DNA of 63,296 nucleotides, from positions 1 to 63,296 of the forward strand of contig KE159605.1 of assembly GCA_000403295.2 (NCBI GenBank), in the 5' to 3' direction. The notes below the pieces were generated by a model that was not told the DNA's origin, did not search any database, and saw only the letters and a program-made list of their open reading frames with translations. Positions 7,787-16,535 of this stretch are shown here, piece by piece; position 1 is the stretch's first letter; every line of letters begins with the position of its first letter. This stretch comes from Lachnospiraceae bacterium M18-1 (GTDB taxonomy: Bacteria > Bacillota > Clostridia > Lachnospirales > Lachnospiraceae). The translations under genes and the position numbers were made by a program.

Positions 7787-7838
7787 GATTCAAGTGGTAG
7801 AAAGTGGTGAACAGTGGAGTGAAATGGGGTGGAAGTGG
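7774..7838 (+). promoter_or_regulatory. Array of seven MraZ-type boxes at exact 10-bp spacing
   Basis: The pentamer (T/A)(A/G)TGG, mostly AGTGG, begins at 7774 (TGTGG), 7784, 7794, 7804, 7814, 7824 and 7834: seven copies, each exactly 10 bp apart, from the -10 region to the mraZ leader. MraZ proteins are known to bind short G-rich direct repeats at about this spacing upstream of their own gene. One helical turn per repeat would put all boxes on one DNA face, fitting a ring-shaped oligomer. Confidence 0.85.
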
Positions 7839-7863
7839 AGCCCGTTGACAGAAGGAGTTCTCA

Positions 7864-8301
7864 ATGTTACTAGGGGAGTTTAATCACAGCATCGATGAAA
7901 AAGGCCGTCTGATCATCCCCGCAAAGCTGCGGGAGGATCTGGGCGACAGCTTCGTGATCTGTAATGGTCTGGAAGGCTGTCTGTTTGTGTATTCCCAGGA
8001 AGAGTGGAACAAATTCGTTCAAGAACTGGAAACCCTGCCACGTATGAACAAAGATGCCAGAATATTTAAGCGATATTTCTTCGGAAGTGCTTCGGAGGGC
8101 AGTTTTGACAAGCAGGGGAGAGTGCTTGTTCCGCCTTCCCTCAGAAAAGCGGCACATCTTGAAAAGGACGTTGTCCTTGTGGGAGTTCAGGATCGTGTGG
8201 AGATCTGGGATAAGGAACTTTGGGAAGAGAAGAGCATGGTCAGTGAGGAAGACCTGGATGCGATTGCGGAACGGATGGAAGCAATTGGAATCCGGATTTG
8301 A
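7864..8301 (+). CDS. mraZ: Transcriptional regulator MraZ
   Basis: 145 residues, typical length. Two SpoVT/AbrB-like swapped-hairpin domains are visible: DEKGRLIIPAKLRE near residue 12 and DKQGRVLVPPSLRK near residue 83. MraZ forms a ring-shaped oligomer and represses the division and cell wall (dcw) operon by binding repeats upstream of its own gene; such an array is present here at 7774-7838. A good ribosome site (AGAAGGAG) precedes the ATG. It is the first gene of a co-directional run through rsmH, ftsL and the PBPs. Confidence 0.95.
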   Translation: MLLGEFNHSIDEKGRLIIPAKLREDLGDSFVICNGLEGCLFVYSQEEWNKFVQELETLPRMNKDARIFKRYFFGSASEGSFDKQGRVLVPPSLRKAAHLEKDVVLVGVQDRVEIWDKELWEEKSMVSEEDLDAIAERMEAIGIRI

Positions 8302-8394
8302 CAGCGGTCGCTGCGGGGGCTGGCTTACCTGTGAGATGCGGCGAAGATCATCCGGTCATATGGATAGGAAGATTACCAGAAGCAGGAGGATAGA

Positions 8395-9330
8395 ATGGCA
8401 TTTCAACACACTTCAGTATTACTGAAAGAGACGGTAGACGGTCTGGCGGTGAAGCCGGACGGGATCTACGTAGACGCTACACTGGGCGGAGGCGGACATG
8501 CCTTTGAAGTGTGCAGGCGTCTAAGCGACAAGGGGAGATTCATAGGGATAGATCAGGACGCTGCTGCGATCGAAGCAGCCAGTGTCCGCCTTGAGGGCTT
8601 TGGGAAGATGGTCACGGTCATTCGGAGCAATTATTGTGACATCGGCCCGCAGCTGCGGGCTGTCGGAATTAAAAAAGTCGATGGGATTGTTCTTGATCTG
8701 GGAGTATCCTCGTATCAGCTGGACATGGCTGAACGGGGATTTTCTTACCGATTGGACGCACCTCTGGACATGCGGATGGACCAGAGACAGAACCAGACGG
8801 CAAAGGATATCATTCATTCTTACAGCGAGCAGGATCTGTACCGTATTATCCGTGATTACGGGGAAGACAGATTTGCAAAAAATATTGCAAAGCATATCGT
8901 AATGGAACGTGAGAAGGCGCCGATCGAGACGACGGAACAGCTCAACGAAGTGATTCGGCACGCCATACCCATGAAGATCAGAAAGGCATCCGGTCATCCG
9001 TCCAAACGGACGTTCCAGGCGCTTCGGATCGAACTGAACCGGGAACTGGACGTACTGGCGGGGACGCTGGATGAGATGGTCGATATGCTGAATCCGGGAG
9101 GAAGGATCTGTATCATTACCTTCCATTCGCTGGAGGACAGGATTGTGAAGCGGACATTCCGCAGGCAGGAGAACCCCTGCACTTGTCCCAGCCATTTTCC
9201 GGTCTGTGTCTGCGGGAACGTTTCAAAAGGGAAGGTGGTTACAAACAAGCCGATCCTTCCTGGAAAGGAGGAGCTGGAACATAACAGCCGTTCGAAGAGC
9301 GCGAAGCTGCGGATTTTTGAACGGTCCTGA
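8395..9330 (+). CDS. rsmH: 16S rRNA (cytosine(1402)-N(4))-methyltransferase
   Basis: 311 residues. The SAM-binding motif [13 protein letters not shown] is near residue 27, then [11 protein letters not shown] and the late [14 protein letters not shown], all RsmH (MraW) hallmarks. It methylates N4 of C1402 in 16S rRNA, tuning decoding at the P site. It follows mraZ by 93 bases with AGGAGG before the ATG. A Cys-rich [12 protein letters not shown] stretch near residue 258 is normal for the family. Confidence 0.95.
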   Translation: MAFQHTSVLLKETVDGLAVKPDGIYVDATLGGGGHAFEVCRRLSDKGRFIGIDQDAAAIEAASVRLEGFGKMVTVIRSNYCDIGPQLRAVGIKKVDGIVLDLGVSSYQLDMAERGFSYRLDAPLDMRMDQRQNQTAKDIIHSYSEQDLYRIIRDYGEDRFAKNIAKHIVMEREKAPIETTEQLNEVIRHAIPMKIRKASGHPSKRTFQALRIELNRELDVLAGTLDEMVDMLNPGGRICIITFHSLEDRIVKRTFRRQENPCTCPSHFPVCVCGNVSKGKVVTNKPILPGKEELEHNSRSKSAKLRIFERS

Positions 9331-9416
9331 TAAACTGGGGTAATAAAGGAGTATATTAAATAGATTTTATCAGGAAGGGGAGAATCCTGGTAAAAAAGGA
9401 AAGGGGCGTAAGAACG

Positions 9417-10070
9417 ATGGCATCGACAAAGACGACCACATATTCGATTTACGGAAGACAAGCTTATGAAAACTCTTTTCATGGAGATACCGTGAATCTG
9501 GATCTGTCTCAGGGCAGAAGCGGTGTGTCCCAGGCCACTACCCGTATTGGGGCGGCTGTGGATGAGCTGCGGCGTGGAAGTCAGGGCGGACAGGCATATG
9601 TGTACGACAACATTGCCCGTCAGCCAGAAGTTCCGCCCGTACACGTACCGGTTGGGGAACCGGAGTACAGACAAAAGACAAGCCGTCAGGTTCTTAAGAA
9701 CCGGAGACGTGCGCTGAGCATGAATACGGCATATGCGGTATTTCTTGCGTCTGCGGCAATCTTTGCCGTAGTGATCTGCTTTCTGTATCTCAGGCTGCAG
9801 TCAGAGACTGTCACCAGGTCGGAAAACATTACGGCGCTGCAGAGGGAGCTTGCGGAGCTGACGGAGAAGAATGACGCCGCGTATCAGGCAGCGGCAGATT
9901 CCATCAACCTGAATATTGTAAGGGATAGGGCGGTGAATCAGCTTGGGATGGTGTATGCGTCACAGGGAAGAGTGGTTTCATACAAAAATCCGACAACGGA
10001 CTGTGTGAAGCAGTATAATGACATTCCGGACAACGGTGTCCTGGCAAAGTCGGGAAAACTGGCGGAATAG
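9417..10070 (+). CDS. ftsL: FtsL-like cell division protein
   Basis: 217 residues: a long polar N-terminus, a single membrane helix at about 104-125 (TAYAVFLASAAIFAVVICFL), then a coiled coil (TRSENITALQRELAELTEKN) outside. This topology and the place between rsmH and the class B PBPs fit FtsL, which stabilises the FtsQ/DivIB-FtsB/DivIC divisome bridge. Sequence conservation in FtsL is low and the N-terminus is longer than usual, so the name rests on topology and synteny. Confidence 0.75.
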   Translation: MASTKTTTYSIYGRQAYENSFHGDTVNLDLSQGRSGVSQATTRIGAAVDELRRGSQGGQAYVYDNIARQPEVPPVHVPVGEPEYRQKTSRQVLKNRRRALSMNTAYAVFLASAAIFAVVICFLYLRLQSETVTRSENITALQRELAELTEKNDAAYQAAADSINLNIVRDRAVNQLGMVYASQGRVVSYKNPTTDCVKQYNDIPDNGVLAKSGKLAE

Positions 10071-10157
10071 GATGTCCGGGCTGCAGGCTGTTCATTATTT
10101 TGCCTTTGGCCGGCAACAGAAAGGAACAAGCAGGAAGGAGAATACATACAGCGGCAG

Positions 10158-12218
10158 ATGGCAGTACCAAAACGTAGAAACAGATTTGATTTTTTGACAA
10201 AAAAATTTCCAAAGAGGATGCAAGAAAAGCTGGTAATGGTCTTTATGGCAGTCGTACTGGCTTTTGTTGCTTTAATCGGAAAAATCACATATATCAATGC
10301 CTCCAAGGGAAGCGGCTATACGAAGATCGTGCTGGAACAGCAGCAGTATGACAGCCGGGTCATCCCCTACAAGCGGGGAGATATCGTAGACTGCAACGGT
10401 ACCAGGATAGCGACCAGTGAACGGGTCTACAATGTGATCCTGGATGTATATGTGATGCTCTCTGATGAAAAATATGAAAAGCCGACGACGGAGGTGCTGG
10501 AAACTATATTCGGCATTCCGGAGGAAACGGTGCGGGAGATCATAGAGGAACGGCCTGAGAGCCGGTATGAGATCCTTGCCAAAAAGATTTCCTATGAAAA
10601 GGCCCAGGAATTTGAGGCTATAGAGGAGGATGACGAGAACTATTCCGACGTGCGGGGCATCTGGCTGGAAGAAGATTACCAGAGAAGCTATCCTTACGGA
10701 CGTCTGGCAAGTGATGTGGTCGGTTTTGTGGTGGGTACAAACGAGGGGGCGATCGGGATTGAAAGCGCATACAATGACATCCTGAACGGGACAAATGGGC
10801 GGGAATACGGATATTTCAATGATGACGCATCGATTGAGCGGACCGTAAAGGCATCCAAAAACGGGAATACGGTGGTATCTACTATTGACGTCACACTGCA
10901 GAGCATGGTAGAACAATGCATTCGGGAGTTCAATGAGGCACATGCAGGGGAAGCCCGCCCCGGACAGCTTGGCAGTAAGAATACGGCGGTCATGATCATG
11001 GATCCGAATACAGGAGCGATCCTGGCGGAGGCGTCTTACCCGGATTTTGACCTGAATAACCCGAGAGATCTGTCCATTCTGTATTCCGGGGAACAGTGGA
11101 GCGCCATGTCGGAGGAGGAACAGCTGACAGCCATGAATGACATATGGAGGAACTTCTGTGTCAGCGACACCTTTGAACCCGGGTCTACGGTCAAGCCGAT
11201 GACTGTGGCGGCCGGGTTGGAATCGGGGATTCTGCGGGGGGACGAGACCTACGACTGCTATGGCAGCCTTCATGTGGGCGACTATGATATTTCCTGCCAC
11301 CAGAAGACCGGACACGGAACCGAGACTGTGCAGGATGCAGTGGCCTTTTCCTGCAATGTGGCGATGATGCATATGGCAGAAAAGATAGGAGTGGATCATT
11401 TCCTGCGGTATCAGCATATCTTCGGCTTCGGAGAGTATACGGGGATCGATCTGCCGGGAGAGGCATATACAGAAGAACTTCTTTTCAACAAGGAAAATAT
11501 GCTGGATGTGAATCTTGCCACCTGTTCCTTCGGGCAGGGGTTCAATGTGACCATGACTCAGGTGGCTGCAGCCTTTTGTTCTCTGGTAAACGGCGGATAT
11601 TATTATCAGCCCCATGTTGTGAAGCAGATTCAGGACGGAGACGGCAAGGTGGTGGAGATCAAAGATCCGGTGCTGTTGAGAAAAACCGTATCCGCCGAGA
11701 CATCGGAGCAGCTAAAGCCTTATCTGCGCGCGGTTTTGGAATATGGGACCGGGATCAATGCCATGGTTCCGGGTTATGATATCGGCGGTAAAACTGGAAC
11801 TGCAGAAAAGCTTCCCAGGGAAGCAGAGAATTATGTGCTCTCTTTCATCGGCTGCGCGCCGCTGGAGAATCCGGAAGTGGTCGTCTATGTGGTGATCGAC
11901 GAGCCCAATGTGGCAAGGCAGGAGACCAGCCAGTATGTGCTGGAGCTGTCTCAGAAGATCATGGCCCAGGCATTCCCGTATCTGGATATTACCATGAAGG
12001 AGGACTATGTTCCGGAAGAAACTCCGGCGCCGGAGGAGCAGACGGAAAACGATGATGCGTCGGAAGATTATACTTCCTACAACGAGAACTATGAGGACAC
12101 CTACTCGAATATGGACGGTGCTTATATTGACGAAGATTACACCCCGGATCTGGATGGGTGGGCTGAAGGCATGCCGTTGGAATACCAGGTGCCTTATCCG
12201 GAAGAAGAACCATTGTAA
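10158..12218 (+). CDS. Class B penicillin-binding protein (FtsI/PBP2 type)
   Basis: 686 residues. A basic N-terminus and one membrane anchor (about 22-45) precede a dimerisation domain and a transpeptidase domain. Catalytic motifs are STVK (nucleophile Ser near 342), SCN in FSCNVAMM and KTGTAE near 543. It crosslinks septal peptidoglycan, presumably with FtsW. The last 75 residues are an acidic, Tyr/Pro-rich tail in place of a PASTA domain. A GGAAGGAG site lies further than usual (about 17 bases) from the ATG. A second class B PBP follows, so one of the pair is probably vegetative FtsI and the other a SpoVD-like sporulation enzyme; I cannot say which with certainty. Confidence 0.88.
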   Translation: MAVPKRRNRFDFLTKKFPKRMQEKLVMVFMAVVLAFVALIGKITYINASKGSGYTKIVLEQQQYDSRVIPYKRGDIVDCNGTRIATSERVYNVILDVYVMLSDEKYEKPTTEVLETIFGIPEETVREIIEERPESRYEILAKKISYEKAQEFEAIEEDDENYSDVRGIWLEEDYQRSYPYGRLASDVVGFVVGTNEGAIGIESAYNDILNGTNGREYGYFNDDASIERTVKASKNGNTVVSTIDVTLQSMVEQCIREFNEAHAGEARPGQLGSKNTAVMIMDPNTGAILAEASYPDFDLNNPRDLSILYSGEQWSAMSEEEQLTAMNDIWRNFCVSDTFEPGSTVKPMTVAAGLESGILRGDETYDCYGSLHVGDYDISCHQKTGHGTETVQDAVAFSCNVAMMHMAEKIGVDHFLRYQHIFGFGEYTGIDLPGEAYTEELLFNKENMLDVNLATCSFGQGFNVTMTQVAAAFCSLVNGGYYYQPHVVKQIQDGDGKVVEIKDPVLLRKTVSAETSEQLKPYLRAVLEYGTGINAMVPGYDIGGKTGTAEKLPREAENYVLSFIGCAPLENPEVVVYVVIDEPNVARQETSQYVLELSQKIMAQAFPYLDITMKEDYVPEETPAPEEQTENDDASEDYTSYNENYEDTYSNMDGAYIDEDYTPDLDGWAEGMPLEYQVPYPEEEPL

Positions 12219-12244
12219 AACGGCCGGATGGCCATATCATGCAT

Positions 12245-12296
12245 AACCTTACAAAAGAGATAATATGTTATAAAAATATCTTTTGTAAGGTTTTTC
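12245..12296 (+). terminator. Terminator-like hairpin that also holds the ribosome site of the next PBP gene
   Basis: AACCTTACAAAAGA (12245-12258) pairs perfectly with TCTTTTGTAAGGTT (12279-12292), 14 bp with a 20-base A/T loop, and runs into TTTTT. The ATG of the next gene follows at 12298. The only candidate Shine-Dalgarno (TAAGG, 12286-12290) is inside the 3' arm, so the hairpin could limit both transcription and translation. Confidence 0.75.
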
Positions 12297-12297
12297 T

Positions 12298-14052
12298 ATG
12301 AAAAACAGGACATATAATAAGAAGAAGATGCTTGTCGTCTTTTGTGCGGCCTGCATCATCATTTTCGGCCTGATCGCCCGGCTGGTTTATCTGATGGTAT
12401 TTGACGCAGAGTATTATCAGAAAAAAGCAGAAGCACTTCACGAGAGGGAGCGAGAGATCAAGGCAGCCCGGGGCGAGATCGTGGACAGGAACGGCAGCGT
12501 CCTGGCAACCAACAAGACGGTCTGCACGATTTCAGTCATCCACAGCCAGATTGAGGAGCCGGAAGCTGTGATCCAGACTCTGGCCCGGGAGCTGGAGATG
12601 GAGGAAGCAGCCGTGCGCAGGCGTGTGGAAAAGGTTTCATCCATGGAAAAGGTAAAGACCAATGTGGACAAAGAGACCGGCGATCGGATCCGGGGATATA
12701 ACCTGTCAGGAGTCAAGGTGGATGAAGATTTCAAACGGTACTATGTATACGATGACCTTGCCTCCAAGGTACTTGGATTTACAGGCGGAGACAATCAGGG
12801 CATCATTGGGCTGGAAGTCAAGTATGAGGAGGTCCTGAAAGGGAAAAACGGGACCATACTGACGGTGACCGATGCCCGGGGCATCGAACTGGAAGGAGTA
12901 GCGGAGGACCGGGTGGAGCCGGTGGCAGGCAATACACTGCAGATCAGCCTTGATTATAATATCCAGTTCTTCTGTACCCAGGCCGCTTACAAGGTGATGG
13001 AGGAAAAACAGGCGGACAGCGTGTCCGTGATCCTGATGAACCCTCAGAACGGGGAAATTCTTGCTATGGTAAATGCGCCTGAATTTAATCTGAACGATCC
13101 TTTTACACTGAACACAGATGCGGCGGGAGTCAGCGACGAGGAGAAACAGAACCTGCTGAATCAGATGTGGAGAAACGGATGCATCAACGATACCTACGAA
13201 CCGGGATCTACTTTTAAGATCATCACATCTTCCGCCTGTCTGGAGGAAGGGGTGGTCAGCCTTTCGGACAGCTTTTCCTGTCCTGGATACCGGATGGTGG
13301 AGGACAGGAAGATTCGGTGCCACAAGGTGGGGGGACACGGTGCGGAAACGTTTGTCCAGGGTCTGCAGAATTCCTGCAACCCGGTATTTATCGACATCGG
13401 CTTGAGACTGGGGGCAGACCGTTTTTGTGATTATTTTAAACAGTTTGGTCTGATGAACCTGACCAATGTAGACCTTCCAGGAGAAGCCGGGACGATCATG
13501 CATAAGAAAGAGGATATCGGGATCGTGGAGCTTGCTACCATGAGCTTTGGGCAGTCTTTCCAGATCACTCCGATCCAGATGCTGACAACCGTCAGTTCAC
13601 TGATCAACGGCGGAAGACGGGTGACGCCCCATTTTGGAATGGCGGTCCTGGACCGCGGCGGCGCCCGGATCAGGGAATTGTCTTATAAGGAGAAAAAAGG
13701 GGTGGTATCGGAGGAAACATCGGCAACCATGCGGACGCTGCTGGAAAGCGTGGTGGCTGAAGGGGGCGGAAAGAAAGCTTATATCGAAGGATACCGGATC
13801 GGCGGCAAGACCGCTACGTCTCAGACGCTGCCGAGAAGCGCCCATAAGTATATTGCTTCCTTTATTGGATTTGCGCCGGCGGACGATCCGCAGATCATCG
13901 GCATGGTGGTGATCCACAATCCCCAGGGTATCTACTACGGCGGAACCATAGCTGCCCCGGTGCTGCAGAGCATCTATGATAATGTACTCCCTTACCTGGG
14001 CATCCAAAAAGAGGTGATAGAAAATAAAGAAAATGGTGAAAATAATGAATGA
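12298..14052 (+). CDS. Second class B penicillin-binding protein (SpoVD/FtsI-like)
   Basis: 584 residues: membrane anchor at about 11-34, dimerisation domain, then transpeptidase domain. Motifs are STFK (Ser near 304) and SCN in NSCNPVF. The third motif reads KTATSQ near 504, with Ala where KTG is usual. The rest of the active-site region looks intact, so the enzyme is probably functional. There is no PASTA domain. It is a paralogue of the preceding gene, separated by a strong hairpin that could let this gene be controlled differently, for example in sporulation. The start has no free ribosome site. Confidence 0.85.
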   Translation: MKNRTYNKKKMLVVFCAACIIIFGLIARLVYLMVFDAEYYQKKAEALHEREREIKAARGEIVDRNGSVLATNKTVCTISVIHSQIEEPEAVIQTLARELEMEEAAVRRRVEKVSSMEKVKTNVDKETGDRIRGYNLSGVKVDEDFKRYYVYDDLASKVLGFTGGDNQGIIGLEVKYEEVLKGKNGTILTVTDARGIELEGVAEDRVEPVAGNTLQISLDYNIQFFCTQAAYKVMEEKQADSVSVILMNPQNGEILAMVNAPEFNLNDPFTLNTDAAGVSDEEKQNLLNQMWRNGCINDTYEPGSTFKIITSSACLEEGVVSLSDSFSCPGYRMVEDRKIRCHKVGGHGAETFVQGLQNSCNPVFIDIGLRLGADRFCDYFKQFGLMNLTNVDLPGEAGTIMHKKEDIGIVELATMSFGQSFQITPIQMLTTVSSLINGGRRVTPHFGMAVLDRGGARIRELSYKEKKGVVSEETSATMRTLLESVVAEGGGKKAYIEGYRIGGKTATSQTLPRSAHKYIASFIGFAPADDPQIIGMVVIHNPQGIYYGGTIAAPVLQSIYDNVLPYLGIQKEVIENKENGENNE

Positions 14053-14139
14053 AATACAACAAGATAACTCATGATTGAAAAAGGGGACGGAATGCGGTAT
14101 ACTGTAAACGGTTAGACAAAAGAGATGTGAGGTGGATGT

Positions 14140-15096
14140 ATGGCAGAACATATCGTGATACCAGTATTGATTTCATTTGCGCTGAGTGTGATCATGGGAC
14201 CAGTGGTGATCCCATTTCTTAGAAAATTGAAAGTCGGGCAGACAGAGCGTGCGGAGGGAGTGAAGTCGCATTTAAAGAAAGCGGGGACTCCGACCATGGG
14301 CGGTGTGATGATCCTGGTCAGCGTGATCATTACGTCACTGTTCTATGTGAAGGATTATCCAAAGATCATCCCGGTGCTGTTTCTGACAGTCGGATTCGGG
14401 CTGATTGGATTTCTAGATGATTATTTGAAAGTGGTGATGAAGCGTTCCGACGGATTGTATCCGGGACAGAAGATGGTGCTGCAGGTGGCGGTGACGGCGG
14501 TATTTGCATTCTATCTTGTGAAGATTGCGGAAGTTCCGCTGGTGCTTTTGATCCCGTTTTCCGGCGGTCAATATCTGGACATCGGCTGGCTTGCCGTGCC
14601 GCTCCTGTTCGTGGCAGTCATCGGAACGGTTAACGGAACCAACTTTACAGACGGGCTGGATGGGCTTGCATCCAGCGTGACGGTACTGGTAGCGACTTTC
14701 TTCACGGTGGTGGCGATCGGTTCCAAAAGCGGGATCGAACCGATTACCTGTGCGGTGGTAGGGGCATTGATGGGATTTCTTCTATTTAATGTACACCCAG
14801 CCAGCGTATTTATGGGAGACACCGGTTCACTTGCGCTGGGCGGCTTTGTGGCAGGGACGGCTTATATGCTGCAGATGCCTTTATTTATCATTATCGTAGG
14901 CCTGATCTATGTGGTAGAAGTAGTATCTGTCATGATCCAGGTAACCTATTTTAAGAAAACAGGCGGAAAAAGGTTCTTTAAGATGGCACCAATCCATCAT
15001 CATTTTGAACTGTGTGGATGGTCAGAGACGCGGGTGGTTGCCGTATTTTCGATAACGACCGCAATTCTGTGCCTGATCGCGCTGATGGGGGTATGA
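14140..15096 (+). CDS. mraY: Phospho-N-acetylmuramoyl-pentapeptide-transferase
   Basis: 318 residues, ten predicted membrane helices. Family motifs are KKAGTPTMGG near 47, the catalytic DDYLK near 92, NGTNFTDGLDGLA near 165, FMGDTGSLALGG and the HHHFE near 290. It transfers phospho-MurNAc-pentapeptide from UDP to undecaprenyl phosphate, forming lipid I at the inner face of the membrane. GTGAGGTGG precedes the ATG. murD begins 4 bases after its stop, so the two are coupled. Confidence 0.96.
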   Translation: MAEHIVIPVLISFALSVIMGPVVIPFLRKLKVGQTERAEGVKSHLKKAGTPTMGGVMILVSVIITSLFYVKDYPKIIPVLFLTVGFGLIGFLDDYLKVVMKRSDGLYPGQKMVLQVAVTAVFAFYLVKIAEVPLVLLIPFSGGQYLDIGWLAVPLLFVAVIGTVNGTNFTDGLDGLASSVTVLVATFFTVVAIGSKSGIEPITCAVVGALMGFLLFNVHPASVFMGDTGSLALGGFVAGTAYMLQMPLFIIIVGLIYVVEVVSVMIQVTYFKKTGGKRFFKMAPIHHHFELCGWSETRVVAVFSITTAILCLIALMGV

Positions 15097-15099
15097 TGT

Positions 15100-16506
15100 A
15101 TGAGCATGAAGATCAGAGGAAAAAAAGTATTGGTATTTGGTTCAGGGATCAGCGGTGTGGCGGCAGGGCAGCTCTTGCTTAGTGAAGGCGCAGAGGTGAT
15201 CCTGTATGACGGCAATGCTTCCCTGGACGGGGCGATGCTCCGGGCGGAGCTTTTGGAGGGCGCAGAAGGACTGCTCTCTTCGCAGGAAGAGAAAGAGAAG
15301 CTGCCAGGACGGGCGCGGGTCGTCCTGGGAGATTTTCCGGAGGAGGAGCTGGATACCCTTGCGCTGGTGGTGATCAGCCCCGGTGTGCCGCTGGATCTGC
15401 CTGTGGTAAAACGGATGCATGAGATGCAGCTTCCGGTATGGGGGGAAATCGAGTTGGCCTATGTCTATGGACAGGGCGATGTGCTTGCCATTACCGGGAC
15501 CAACGGGAAGACGACCACCACAGCGCTGCTGGGCGAGATCATGAAGAACTATAAAGAAAGCGTCTACGTGGTGGGCAATATCGGCAATCCATACGCTTGC
15601 GTGGCTTCGGAGACGAAGCCGGAGTCGGTGATCGTGGCGGAGATGAGCAGTTTCCAGCTGGAGACGATACATACCTTCTGTCCGGTGGTCAGCGCGGTGC
15701 TGAATATCACGCCGGACCATCTGAACCGCCATCACACGATGGAAGCTTACATTGAAGCGAAGGAAAACATACTCCACAACCAGACGGCGGAGCATACCTG
15801 TGTGCTGAACTATGAAGACGAGGTGACCAGAGGATTCGGTGAAAATACGAACGCGCGGGTTCTATATTTCAGCAGCCGGCGTAAACTGGATAGAGGGATC
15901 TATCTGGACGGCGGCAGGATCATTTACCGGGATAAAGAGCAGGTGCAGATCTGCCGCACGGATGAACTGCAGCTCTTGGGGATCCACAATTATGAAAATG
16001 TAATGGCTGCGGCTGCCATGGCGATCGCATATGGGGTTCCCATGGAGATCATCCGGAAGTCTGTGAAAAAATTCAAAGGAGTGGAACACCGGATTGAATT
16101 TGTAGCTGAAGCAGAAGGTGTGGCGTATTACAATGATTCCAAGGCCACCAATCCGGACGCGGCCATCCGGGGCATCCAGGCCATGAACCGCCCTACGCTC
16201 CTGATCGGCGGAGGATATGACAAGAACTCCGATTATGAAGACTGGATCCGCGCTTTTGGCGGGAAGGTCAAAAAGCTGGTGCTGCTGGGGCAGACCGCAG
16301 AGAAGATCGCGGCTGCGGCGCATAAGCTTGGATTTGAAGATACGATCCTGGTAGAAACCTTTGAGGAAGCGGTAAAGACCTGTGTGAGATTTGCCGTGCC
16401 GGGCGATGCGATACTGCTTTCCCCTGCCTGCGCAAGCTGGGGAATGTTTAAAAATTATGAAGAACGGGGAGATAAATTCAAAGAGCTTGTGCGGCAGATG
16501 AGCTGA
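15100..16506 (+). CDS. murD: UDP-N-acetylmuramoylalanine--D-glutamate ligase
   Basis: 468 residues. The N-terminal Rossmann domain (VLVFGSGISGVAAG) is followed by the ATP loop GTNGKTTTTALLGEI near 130, then NITPDHLNRH and the C-terminal VEHRIEFV and NDSKATNPDA motifs of Mur ligases. It adds D-glutamate to UDP-MurNAc-L-Ala in the cytosol. It is the last dcw gene before the insertion sequence; normally ftsW or murG would follow directly. murC, murE, murF and murG are not in the window. Confidence 0.96.
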   Translation: MSMKIRGKKVLVFGSGISGVAAGQLLLSEGAEVILYDGNASLDGAMLRAELLEGAEGLLSSQEEKEKLPGRARVVLGDFPEEELDTLALVVISPGVPLDLPVVKRMHEMQLPVWGEIELAYVYGQGDVLAITGTNGKTTTTALLGEIMKNYKESVYVVGNIGNPYACVASETKPESVIVAEMSSFQLETIHTFCPVVSAVLNITPDHLNRHHTMEAYIEAKENILHNQTAEHTCVLNYEDEVTRGFGENTNARVLYFSSRRKLDRGIYLDGGRIIYRDKEQVQICRTDELQLLGIHNYENVMAAAAMAIAYGVPMEIIRKSVKKFKGVEHRIEFVAEAEGVAYYNDSKATNPDAAIRGIQAMNRPTLLIGGGYDKNSDYEDWIRAFGGKVKKLVLLGQTAEKIAAAAHKLGFEDTILVETFEEAVKTCVRFAVPGDAILLSPACASWGMFKNYEERGDKFKELVRQMS

Positions 16507-16535
16507 GGACACTCTGAGCTGCGGACTATCTAATA

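Noticed and set aside
10272..11615. Long open frame antisense to the first class B PBP (447 codons)
   Set aside because: It is a shadow of a GC-rich third codon position in a well-supported gene, with no ribosome site and no recognisable protein pattern.
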